From: Anaspis maculata
Taxonomy: Eukaryota; Arthropoda; Insecta; Coleoptera; Scraptiidae
NCBI GenBank assembly: GCA_949128115.1
Contig: OX421967.1
Span: 56,618,855 to 56,682,854 of the forward strand
Direction of reading: 5' to 3'
Length of the DNA stretch: 64,000 nucleotides
In this document: positions 11,501 through 22,800 of the stretch, in pieces
Position numbering within the stretch: position 1 is the stretch's first letter
Layout: every line of letters begins with the position of its first letter
Translations under genes and position numbers: made by a program
The notes under the pieces: model-generated
Seen by the model: only the letters and a program-made list of their open reading frames with translations
What the model was told of the DNA's origin: nothing
The model's database searches: none

Positions 11501-14500
11501 TGAATTATCAGTAAAGAAAATTTGAAAGAACTAGTTGAAACCGCGTGAGTACTTTTAAACAAGTTCAAACTAGCTTTTCCGAGTCCAGTTTAGTAAGAGC
11601 TTCCATTGAAGTTGCCGCTCGATTGGGTCCGTTTTTTCGAAAATTTGCCTCCGCCACTGGAATTGTATCGTTCGCACGCCACTAGTGCCAAACCTAGCGA
11701 GTGAGTTATCATGGAGAAGCGCTTGAGACGTAGCACATGGTCAGGTAGGTACTTGCAAATTGAATCAAGTGAAAAGCTGGAAAGACGCCAGTAGAAAAAT
11801 GAATTATCAGCAAAGAAAATTTGAAAGAACTAGTTGAAACCGCGTGAGTATTTTGCAAACTAGTTCAAACTAGCTTTATTGAGTCCAGTGTAGCAAGAGC
11901 CTTCATTAAAGTTGCCGCTCGACTGGGTCCGATGTTTTCGAAAATTTGCCTCCGCCACTGGAATTGTATCGTTTGCACGCCACTGTTGCCTTACCTAACG
12001 AGTGTGTTATCATAGGAAAGCGCTTGTGACGTAGCACATGGTTAGGTACTTGCAAATGGAATCAAGTGAAAAGCTGCAAAAATGAATTATCAGTAAAGAA
12101 AATTTGAAAGAACTGGTTGAAACCGCGTGAGTATTTTTTAAACAAGTTCAAACTAGCTTTATCGAGTCCAGTGTAGTAAGAGCTTCCATCAAAGTTGCCG
12201 CTCGACTGGATCCGATTTTTTTCAAAAAATTTCCCCCGCCACTGGAATTGTATCGTTTGCACGCCACTGGTACCACACCTAGCGAGTGAGTTATCATAGA
12301 AAAGCGCTTGAGACGTAGCACATGGTTAGGTACTTGCAAATTGAATCAAGTGAAGAGCTGGAAAGATGCCAGTAGAAAAATGAATTATCAGTGAAGAAAA
12401 TTTGAAAGAACTAGTTGAAACCGCGTAAGTATTTTTGAAACAAGTTCAAACCAGATTTATGGGGTCCAGTGTAGTGAGAGCTTTCATTGGAATTGCTGCC
12501 CGACCGGGTCCGATTTTTTCGAAAGTTTGCCTCCGCCACTGGAATTGTATCGTTTGCACGCCACTGGTGCCAAACCTAGCGAGTGAGTTATAATAGAAAA
12601 GCGCTTGAGACGTAGCACATGGTTAGGTCCTTGCAATTTGATCAAGTGAAAAGCTGGAAAAATGCCAGTTGAAAAATGAATAATCAGTTAAGAAATTTTG
12701 AAAGAACCAGTTGAAACCGCGTAAGTATTTTTGAACAAGTTCAAACCAGCTTTATGGGGTCCAGTAGTGTAGTAAGAGCTTTCATTGGAATTGCTGCCCG
12801 ACCGGGTCCGATTTTTCCGAAAATTTGCCTCCGCCACTGGAATTGTATCGTTTCCACGCCACTGGTGCCAAACCTAGCGAGTGAGTTATCATAAGAAAGC
12901 ACTTGAGACGTAGCACATGGTTAGGTACTTGCAAATTGAATCAAGTGAAAAGCTGGAAAGATGCCAGTAGAAAAATGAATTATCAGTAAAGAAAATTTGG
13001 AAGAACTAGTTGAAACCGCGTAAGTATTTTTTTAACAAGTTGAAACTAGTTTATGAGTCCAGTGTGATAAGAGCTTTTATTAAAGGTGCCACTCGACTGA
13101 GTCCGATTTTTTCGAAAATTTGCCTCCGCCACTGGAACTGTATCGTTCGCACGCCACTGGTCCCAAACCAAGCGAGTGAAATGTCATAGAGAAGCGCTTG
13201 AGACGTAGCACATGGTTAGGTACCTACTTGCAAATTGAATCAAGTGAAAAGCTGGTAAGATGCCAGTAGAAAAATGAATTATCAGTAAAGAAAATTTGAA
13301 AGAACTAGTTGAAACCGCGTGAGTACTTTTAAACAAGTTCAAACTAGCTCTTCCGAGTCCAGTTTAGTAAGAGCTTCCATTGAAGTTGCCGCTCGATTGG
13401 GTCCGTTTTTTCGAAAATTTGCCTCCGCCACTGGAATTGTATCGTTCGCACGCCACTAGTGCCAAACCTAGCGAGTGAGTTATCATGGAGAAGCGCTTGA
13501 GACGTAGCACATGGTCAGGTAGGTACTTGCAAATTGAATCAAGTGAAAAGCTGGAAAGACGCCAGTAGAAAAATGAATTATCAGCAAAGAAAATTTGAAA
13601 GAACTAGTTGAAACCGCGTGAGTATTTTGCAAACTAGTTCAAACTAGCTTTATTGAGTCCAGTGTAGCAAGAGCTTTCATTAAAGTTGCCGCTCGACTGG
13701 GTCCGATGTTTTCGAAAATTTGCCTCCGCCACTGGAATTGTATCGTTTGCACGCCACTGTTGCCTTACCTAACGAGTGTGTTATCATAGGAAAGCGCTTG
13801 TGACGTAGCACATGGTTAGGTACTTGCAAATGGAATCAAGTGAAAAGCTGCAAAAATGAATTATCAGTAAAGAAAATTTGAAAGAACTGGTTGAAACCGC
13901 GTGAGTATTTTTTAAACAAGTTCAAACTAGCTTAAACGAGTCCAGTGTAGCAAGAGCTTTCATTAAAGGTGCCGCTTGACTGGGTCCGATTTTTTCGAAA
14001 AATTGCCTCCACCACTGGAATTGTATCGTTCGCACGCCACTGGTGCCAAACCTATCTAGTGAGCTATCACGGGAAAGTGCGTGAGACGTAGCACATGGTT
14101 AGATGCTTGCAAATTAAATCAAGTGAAAAGCTGGAAAGATGCCAGTAGAAAAATGAATTATCAGTAAAGAAAATTTGAAGAAACTAGTTGAAACCGCGTG
14201 AGTATTCTGCAAACAAGTTTAAACTAGCTTTATTGAGTCCAGTGTAGCAAGAGCTTTCATTAAAGTTGCCGCTCGATTGATTCCGATTTTTTCGAAAATT
14301 TGCCTCCGCCACTGGAATTGTATCGTTCGCACACCACTGGTGCCAAACCTAGAGAGTGAGTTATCATGGAGAAGCGCTTGAGACGTAGCACATGGTCAGG
14401 TACTTGCAAATTGAATCAAGTGAAAAGCTGGAAAGACGCCAGTTGAAAAATGAATTATCAGCAAAGAAAATTTGAAAGAACTAGTTGAAACCGCGTGAGT

Positions 14501-17055
14501 ATTCTGCAAACAAGTTGAAACTAGCTTTATCGAGTCCAGTGTAGCAAGAGCTTTCATTAAAGTTGCCGCTCGATTGGGTCCGATTTTTTCGAAAATTTGC
14601 CTCCGCCACTGGAGTTGTATCGTTCGCACGCCACTAGTGCCAAACCTAGCGAGTGAGTTATCATGGAGAAGCGCTTGAGACGTAGCACATGGTCAGGTAC
14701 TTGCAAATTGAATCAAGTGAAAAGCTGGAAAGACGCCAGTTGAAAAATGAATTATCAGCAAAGAAAATTTGAAAGAACTAGTTGAAACCGCGTGAGTATT
14801 CTGCAAACAAGTTGAAACTAGCTTTATCGAGTCCAGTGTAGCAAGAGCTTTCATTAAAGTTGCCGCTCGATTGGGTCCGATTTTTTCGAAAATTTGCCTC
14901 CGCCACTGGAATTGTATCGTTCGCACGCCACTAGTGCCAAACCTAGCGAGTGAGTCATCATGGAGAAGCGCTTGAGACGTAGCACATGGTCAGGTACTTG
15001 CAAATTGAATCAAGTGAAAAGCTGGAAAGACGCCAGTTGAAAAATGAATTATCAGCAAAGAAAATTTGAAAGAACTAGTTGAAACCGCGTGAGTATTCTG
15101 CAAACAAGTTCAAACTAGCTTTATAGGGTCCAGTGTAGTAAGAGCTTTCATTGGAATTGCTGCCCGACCGGGTCCGATTTTTTCGAAAATTTGCCTCCGC
15201 CACTGGAATTGTATCGTTCGCACGCCACCAGTGCCAAACCTAGCGAGTGAGTTATCATGGAGAAGCGCTTGAGACGTAGCACATGGTCAGGTACTTGCAA
15301 ATTGAATCAAGTGAAAAGCTGGAAAGACGCCAGTTGAAAAATGAATTATCAGCAAAGAAAATTTGAAAGAACTAGTTGAAACCGCGTGAGTATTCTGCAA
15401 ACAAGTTGAAACTAGCTTTATCGAGTCCAGTGTAGCAAGAGCTTTCATTAAAGTTGCCGCTCGATTGGGTCCGATTTTTTCGAAAATTTGCCTCCGCCAC
15501 TGGAATTGTATCGTTCGCACGCCACTACTGCCAAACCTAGCGAGTGAGTCATCATGGAGAAGCGCTTGAGACGTAGCACATGGTCAGGTACTTGCAAATT
15601 GAATCAAGTGAAAAGCTGGAAAGACGCCAGTAGAAAAATGAATTATCAGCAAAGAACATTTGAAAGAACTAGTTGAAACCGCGTGAGTATTTTGCAAACA
15701 AGTTCAATTTAGCTTTATCGAGTCCAGTGTAGCAAGAGCTTTCATTAAAGTTGCCGCTCGATTGATTCCGATTTTTTCGAAAATTTGCCTCCGCCACTGG
15801 AATTGTATCGTTCGCACACCACTGGTGCCAAACCTAGCGAGTGAGTTATCATGGAGAAGCGCTTGAGACGTAGCACATGGTCAGGTACTTGCAAATTGAA
15901 TCAAGTGAAAAGCTGGAAAGACGCCAGTTGAAAAATGAATTATCAGCAAAGAAAATTTGAAAGAACTAGTTGAAACCGCGTGAGTATTCTGCAAACAAGT
16001 TCAAACTAGCTTTATCGAGTCCAGTGTAGCAAGAGCTTTCATTAAAGTTGCCGCTCGATTGGGTCCGATTTTTTCGAAAATTTGCCTCCGCCACTGGAAT
16101 TGTATCGTTCGCACGCCACTAGTGCCAAACCTAGCGAGTGAGTTATCATGGAGAAGCGCTTGAGACGTAGCACATGGTCAGGTACTTGCAAATTGAATCA
16201 AGTGAAAAGCTGGAAAGACGCCAGTAGAAAAATGAATTGTCAGCAAAGAAAATTTGAAAGAATCAGTTGAAACCGCGTGAGTATTCTGCAAACAAGTTCA
16301 AACTAGCTTCATCGAGTCCAGTGTAGCAAGAGCTTTCATTAAAGTTGCCGCTCGATTGGGTCCGATTTTTTCGAAAATTTACCTCCGCCACTGGAATTGT
16401 ATCGTTCGCACGCCACTAGTGCCAAACCTAGCGAGTGAGTTATCATGGAGAAACGCTTGAGACGTAGCACATGGTTAGGTACTAGCAAATTGAATCAAGT
16501 GAAAAGCTGGAAAGATGCCAGTAGAAAAATGAATTATCAGTGAAGAAAATTTGAAAGAACTAGTTGAAACCGCGTAAGTATTTTTCAAACAAATTTGAAC
16601 TAGCTCTATCGAGTTCAGTGTAGTGAGAGCTTTCATTGAAGTTGCCGCTCGACTGGGTCCGATTTTTCTGAAAATTTGCCTACGTCACTGGGATTGTATC
16701 GTTCGCACGCCACTGGTGCCACACCTAGCGAGTCAAGCAAGTGAGTTATCATGGAGAAGCGCTTGAGACATAGCACCTGGTTAGGTACTTGCAAATTGAA
16801 TCAAGTGGAAAGGTGGAAAGATTCCAGTGGAAAAATGAATTATCAGTAAAGAAAATTTGAAAGAACTAGTTGAAACCGCGTAAGTATTTTTTTACAAGTT
16901 CAAACTAGCTTTATCGAGTCCAGTGTAGTAAGAGCTCTCATTGAAGTTGCCGCTCGACTAGGTCCGATTTTTTCGAAAATTTACCTCCGTCACTGGAATT
17001 GTATCGTTTGCACGCCACTGGTGTCAACTTTTACGAGTGAATTATTGCAGAGAAG
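8590..17055. repeat. Satellite A: tandem array, ~297-bp monomer, about 28 copies
   Basis: Every monomer carries the same landmarks: 'gagtccagtgtagtaagagc', 'cgctcgactgggtccgattt', 'cgccactggaattgtatcgt', 'cacgccactggtgccaaacc', 'cgcttgagacgtagcacatg' and 'gttgaaaccgcgtaagtatt'. The 'gagacgtagcacatgg' box recurs at about 8760, 9055, 9355, 9650 and so on, spaced 295-299 bp. Within the array larger blocks repeat: three minus-strand 63-codon frames with identical translations sit at 9192, 10378 and 12148 (spacing 1186 = 4 monomers, 1770 = 6 monomers), and the 10680-12150 block is echoed at 12450-13920. The minus-strand frames of 63-161 codons inside it are repeat artefacts. The monomers lose similarity near 17050. 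Confidence 0.95.
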
Positions 17056-17199
17056 TGTTTGAAATGCAGATAATGTTGACGTGTTTGATAAAACTGAATG
17101 AGTAAATATGCAAAAGCTGCCAGCTGAAATGAAGGTATACGGCAAGATTGAAAATAAAGTGGGATAAGTAGGGAGTTTTTAAAATTGGTGCGCCACTGA
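17056..17199. other. Spacer between satellite A and the synaptobrevin 5' region
   Basis: Unique-looking AT-rich sequence turning GC-richer at about 17190, where 'gcgccactgaccgagcgccc' begins. Probably promoter-proximal DNA; no TATA box is obvious. Confidence 0.35.
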
Positions 17200-17423
17200 C
17201 CGAGCGCCCTCTAGCAGCGTCCAGGACCTACCACAATGCGCACCGCCGCCCCCATTGCGCCGCCGCCGCACGCCAGTGTGACGTAGCCCTTGCCAGAAAA
17301 CATCAATACCGCTCCAACATCACAGTTGGCGAGGATTGGAACCATTTTTGTGTGTGTCCCCCAACAGTAGTTGGATTTTTGTGTTTGTGCTCGCACCAAT
17401 AGAACCCACACAGAACAAAACAT
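17200..17423 (+). CDS. n-syb: Neuronal synaptobrevin, exon 1 (5' UTR plus first two bases of ATG)
   Basis: A GC-rich leader ends '...cagaacaaaacAT' and is followed at 17424 by the donor gtaagt. The two last bases AT join the first G of exon 2 at 19677 to make the initiator ATG, so the start codon itself is split by intron 1. The transcription start is not defined; 17200 is an approximate left edge where GC content rises. A 'TGACGTA' half CRE-like site lies at about 17279-17285. Only 17422-17423 are coding. Confidence 0.7.
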
Positions 17424-18165
17424 GTAAGTTTCTCACCACCCGTCGCCGCCGGCCCGTTTCCGAATAAACCCTGGGAGTTATCGGGACCGATAACCCATCC
17501 CCGATAAGTCCCGAGATAACGACGACGCGCCTTGCAAGATGTAGGCCATGGTGCGAAAATTTTCGAAAGCCACCTACTCGATTCGTTTTTGTCCCGCGGC
17601 TTCTATTGGTTTCCGACTTTCGATTGGCTTTCCAAAAAAAAATTCATGTGGAGAAAAAAAAAAGTTCCTTTCAATAATGTTTGCAGTGTAGCTAATTAAA
17701 GAAAAAAAAACGTATGTATTAATAGGGGTGGATATGTAAGTTATAACGGAATTGGAAATGCAAGTTGGAAGGGCTTGAATTTGTGATTAGCATAGGTGTT
17801 AATTGGGGCGCCCCTTCGGGGGTGGGCTGAAATTGATTTTTAATCCTGGCGCAGGCGCGTTGCGTGGCAACCGTTCGATATGTGGGATTAATAATGGAAA
17901 TGTTAAGGATTTCCATGGTTATTAAAAGAAACCCGGCGCTGTTTCGTCCTGCAAATAATCATTCCGTCACAGCCACCTCTTCACTAAATCAAAAACTTTA
18001 CCGTTGCTTCCAGTAAAGGCCACCTTTATACATGTTCATTCCGAGAACGTAATATTAGTTTTACTGCTGCACTTTGAGATTGCGGGGGTGGCAGAAAAAC
18101 GCCGCCCTGAATTAAGCTGAAGAAAATGAAATGAAAATCATTAAATGCCAAAAGACTACGGCCTA
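17424..18165 (+). other. Synaptobrevin intron 1, proximal part
   Basis: Begins with GC-rich sequence containing a perfect 18-bp dyad GTTATCGGGACCGATAAC at 17477-17494 and a further 'ccgataag' nearby, which are GATA-type sites. The remainder is AT-rich and shows no coding signal. Confidence 0.5.
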
Positions 18166-19227
18166 TACAGGGTGCTTGAAAAACGGCGAATTTCCCCACC
18201 GGGACGGCATATGGCTGGTCCTTCGAGCCGCAATTCTAGTTTCGTAATTTCAAAAGATTTTAGTAAACTGTTGGTGGTAGCGGAATTATGAATGGGAATA
18301 TCGACTATTAACCAATGGGCGTGTACTAGACTTTCATTCACTATAATACAGGGTGTGAGTCATGCAGTAAAAAAGCCAATTCATCTTGGAATGCCCTCCA
18401 AGATAATTCCTGGATGGAAACCATTTTTGCTTTATATCGATTAAGGGACAATAACCGAGTAATTTGGAGGCATTTTTGGAATAGTGATAATAATTTGCAA
18501 GGCTTCTGATTCACCCTGAATAGAAAACCAACTCAATATACATTGAATCGATAGTTGAGGGATCGGAACACTGGGTTTCGACCGTTCAAGATGAAAAGAC
18601 TCAAACGCCCATCCACATCGTTTTTTAGTCCGCCTAACCCAATTTTTTTTCTTATTATACAGGGTGAGGCATAACTCAGGTACGTTGTCAACTTTATTTT
18701 TCAAATATAACGCCCTATATTTCGTCACATGTTCTTAGTTCTTACTAGCCGTTGAAGAAATAAGGCATTATTAAATATTTGACGTTTTGGTGCGGCGTTG
18801 CCAAATTGATTTTTTATTAAATTTCAAAGTGCAGGTCTATTGAGCTGACTAGATAAGGTTTGACTTCAGATACTGTACCAGGGTGTCAAAAATTATTTCC
18901 AACAAGTCGGAAATTTTAGAAAATATGCACTTTGGGCTCGACTTTAGGTATAGAAAATACCTAATGAAAAATGTAGCATCAAGAATAAAATATAGAGTGT
19001 TCCGTTTGAATAACGGAAGTTGTCATACGTAACCTGAGTTATGCCTCACCCTGTATATTGAAAAACATTTTTAATTGACGCAAAATGAAATACGACGTGC
19101 AAAAACGTTTCAATCATTTATTTATCTTGAACGGTTGTAACGTAGTGTTTCGATCCTCCACTAATGAAATGACCCACCTTGTATAACGTACTAATGGGGG
19201 AAGTGTCGAACTTTTACGCACCCTGTA
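18166..19227. mobile_element. Three nested TACAGGGTG-ended MITEs
   Basis: Left ends TACAGGGTG at 18166, 18347 and 18658 are matched by right ends CACCCTGTA (19219-19227), CACCTTGTA (19175-19183) and CACCCTGTA (19047-19055), giving a perfectly nested set. The innermost pair extends over 'tacagggtgaggcataactc' and is the clearest. The middle pair shares internal inverted blocks around 'accgttcaagat' (18587) and 'atcttgaacggt' (19125). Pairing of the outermost ends is less certain. No ORF. Confidence 0.65.
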
Positions 19228-19289
19228 GTCCAAAACAAAAAGCTATGAAAAAGTATCATCAATCCCACGGCTTTTTTTATTTTAGTAAG

Positions 19290-19650
19290 CTGTGGAAGAA
19301 TGTGTTGTGTTGGTACGAATAGTGCTATGCTAACTTGATGCTAACGTCTTGCTAGACGTATATGTGATGTGAGAATTGACATCGTGACGTAATGTACGTT
19401 CAAGTGAATATTTTTATGATTGAGTAGCGAAAATCCTCTTCTAGGTGGCTCTTCGCTGATGCTGTTAGGTAGTGGTGGCTGCTGAAGAAAATTATGTCCA
19501 AGCGCTATGGAATAAATGTATTGTGTTGGTATGAATGATACCATGCTAACTTGATGCTGACGTCTTGTTAAATGTATACGTAATGTGAGAATTGACATCG
19601 CGACGTATTGTACGCTCAAGTGAAAATGTTCGAGATTGAGGTTCAAAGTT
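19290..19650. repeat. Two-copy direct repeat just before synaptobrevin exon 2
   Basis: Blocks around 'atgctaacttgatgctaacg' (about 19326) and 'atgctaacttgatgctgacg' (about 19544) repeat with an offset near 218 bp and include 'gtgagaattgacatcg' in both. Purely intronic. Confidence 0.6.
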
Positions 19651-19676
19651 TTGACGGTAACAAAAAATTGTTTCAG

Positions 19677-19885
19677 GTCTGCGGGGGACGCTCTGGGGGC
19701 TCCTGCGGCGGGAGGCGGCGACGATGGAATCGTTGGCGGGCCGAGGACGCCGCAGCAAGTTGCCGCCCAGAAACGCCTCCAACAGACCCAGGCCCAGGTC
19801 GACGAAGTGGTGGACATCATGAAAACGAACGTCGAAAAAGTGCTGGAGAGAGATCAGAAACTCTCAGAATTAGACGATAGAGCAG
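19677..19885 (+). CDS. n-syb: Neuronal synaptobrevin, exon 2 (N-terminus and most of the SNARE motif)
   Basis: Synaptobrevin/VAMP2 is the vesicle R-SNARE that pairs with syntaxin and SNAP-25 to drive synaptic vesicle fusion. The exon completes the ATG and reads [18 protein letters not shown], a short Gly/Ala/Pro-rich disordered N-terminus, then '[19 protein letters not shown]' opening the SNARE motif at about residue 30. The ionic zero-layer arginine is R59 in '[12 protein letters not shown]'. 208 coding bases after the split G place the exon end in phase 1 (G|AT for Asp), followed by GT at 19886. The motif is nearly identical to known insect n-Syb proteins, while the N-terminus is lineage-variable, as is normal in this family. 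Confidence 0.97.
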
Positions 19886-22800
19886 GTATATTGTCGCCTT
19901 CCGATTACTTCGATCGAGAGCTTTTATTACAAGTGTCACTCGGCTGCGTTTGGATATTTTCAATGCTTGGCCCCTCGGTACGCCACTGGAGCCAAGTGAC
20001 AAAAACCTGTAGAAATGCATTTCTTTTGTACCCACTTTGTTCTTCGCTCGTATTGGAGCACTCTCAAACGTCAATTTGTGACTTCAAGCTAGTTTAAACT
20101 GTCAAGTGAATGTCAAAGTTGATTTTTTTTTTAAAACAGCTTGTTTCTATATTGGTTGATAACGAAAAACGGACTCAATAGCGTTTCTGTGTAGCTCGGA
20201 TGGAGAGCTTTCATTAGAGGTGTCACACGGCTGTGTTCAAAAGAATTTCGTTGGTTGCCCCCCTAGTACGCCCCTGATGCCAAATGACAGAAACCTATCG
20301 AGTGGCACCTTGTTCAGCTCGTCTTGATGCATACTTTCCGAAATACATATCCGAAACTTTCAAACTAGTTCTAGATATTTCCTAAACGTCAAAAATGAAT
20401 TTATTACGAAGGAATTTAGTTGTTTCTAGACTACATTAGACAGTAAAAAAAGACTTAGACTGCATTGTATAGCTCTATTCAAGAGCTTTCATTAGAGGTG
20501 TCACACGGTCATATTTGAAAATAATAATTTTTTGGCCCCCTAGTACGCCCCTGATGCTAAATGGCAGGAACCCATCGAGTCGCACCTTGTTCAGCTCGTG
20601 TTCAAGCATGCTTCCCGAAATACGCATTTGAAGCTTCCAAACTAATTTCTACTGCTATAAAAACGATAAAAACTAATTTATTACGAAGGAATCCAATCGT
20701 TTCTTGTCTGTGTAATAACGTACAAAAAGCACTTGAATGTTATTGTATAGCTCTCATCAAGAGCTTTCATTAGAGCTGTCACACGGCCATGTTTAAAAAT
20801 TATTGTTACCTACTTGACCCCCTAATACGCCCCTGTTGCTAAATGCCAGAAACCTATCGAGCTGCACCTCGTTTAGCTCGTCTTGAAGCATGCTTTCCGA
20901 ATAATGCATTTGAAACTTTCAAACTAGTTTTCGCCACTACAAAAACGTCAAACATGAATATATCAGGAAGGAATTCAGTTGTTTCGCGATTATATATGAA
21001 GTGAAAGAGCACTTGGCCGGTATAATGTAGCTTATTTTACGAGCTTCCATCAGAGATATCACACGGCTAGGTTCGAGAGAATTTCGATTCTAGCCCCCGC
21101 GTGCGCCACTGGTGCTGAATGACAGAATGCTATCGCGGAGCGGATCGTCAACAAGCGATCATTTCTTACAATCCAGTGGTAAATTTATGACAATTCCACC
21201 GGTTTTCTGCGACACGGAACCGACTTTTTTGTTCGTTTTTTGACATTTTGCCCCCTGTACGCCACTGGTGCGACTTCTCTCAAATCAGTCGAGTGACATA
21301 TCGTATGAAAGCCCTTAACGCGTACATTTCAGTAACGCAAATAAAATTGTCAATACAAGACCGTGCTTAATCGAACTGATTGAAAACTTCTTCCACCAGG
21401 AAAAAGCTTCTTTCAATTTTTTTTTCAAATTTCCAATAAAGTTTCTTATTGGATTTTTTCCATAGACAAGCATATTTTTTGCTTATAAATTTTTGAATTA
21501 CTTGAAATATCCAAATAAGGCAAATGCTAGGGTCACAGTTTTTTCCATAGAAATTCAATGGTTTCGCTACTATAATGGAATGGGAAAAATTCAAATAATC
21601 CTGAGTGTGTTATAGCTGTAACCAAGAGCTTTTATTAGAGGTATCACACGGCTATGTTTGAAAGAATTTCTATTCTAGCCCCCGCGTACGCCACTGGTGC
21701 TGAATGACAGAGACGTATCGCGTAATGTATTATTGACAAGCGATTATTCCGTTAATTCCAGTGGTGTGATTATAAGAATTTCAAAGGTTTTCTGCAGCCT
21801 GAAACCGATTTTTTGACTCATTTTTGGACAGTTTGCCCCCGGTACGCCACTGGTCTAAGTTTCCGTAAACCAGTCGAGTGACATATCATATAAAAGCCCT
21901 TGACGCGCACATTACAGTTACGCAAATGAATATTTGAAATACATGGCCGTGCTTGGTTGATCTGACAAAATAACGGTTTTTTTGTTGGAAAAAGCTACAT
22001 TTCATTATTTTCAACAAAATGTTTTTTTATCAGGAAGAAAAATTTTATTCTTGCAGGCAAGCATATTTTTCGTATGTATAATTTTAAATTATCATCAAAT
22101 ATCCACCAAACGCTCAAAGTTACAGTTTTTCCGTGAATATTCAATTGTTTTTCTACTATAATAAAATCGAGAGAATTCAAATAGTCATGATTGAATAGCT
22201 CTGATCAAATGCTTGCATTAGAAGTATCACACGGCCATGTTTGAAAAAAATATTGGTTCTAGCCGTCGCGTATGCCACTGGTGCTGAATGACAGAGACGT
22301 ATCGCGTAGTGTATTATTGACAAGAGATTATTCCGTACATTCCAGTGGTGTAATTTTAAGAATTTCAAATGTTTTCTGCAGCCTGAAACCGATTTTTTGA
22401 CTCATTTTTCGACAGTTTGCCCCCGGTACGCCACTGGTCCAACTTTTCGTAAACCAGTCGAGTGACATATCATATAAAAGCCCTGGACGCGCATATTTCA
22501 GTTACGCAAATGAATATTTAAAATACATGGCCGTGCTTGATTGAACTGACAAAAGAACGTTTTTTTTGTTAGAAAAAGCTACATTTCATTATTTTCAACA
22601 AAAAATGTTTTTTCAATCAGGAGAAAAATTGTATTCTTGTAGGCAAGCATATTTTCCGTATGTTTATTTTCAAATTATTATCAAATATCCATCAAACGCT
22701 CAAAGTTACAGTTTTTCCGTGAAAATTCAATTGTTCTTCTACTATAATAAAATCGAGAAAATTCAAATAGTCATGATTGAATAGCTCTAATCAAGAGCTT

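Noticed and set aside
8596..15520. Minus-strand ORFs of 63-161 codons repeated through satellite A
   Set aside because: They recur once per monomer with the repeat period, have no known domain, and change frame with each indel. They are by-products of the satellite.
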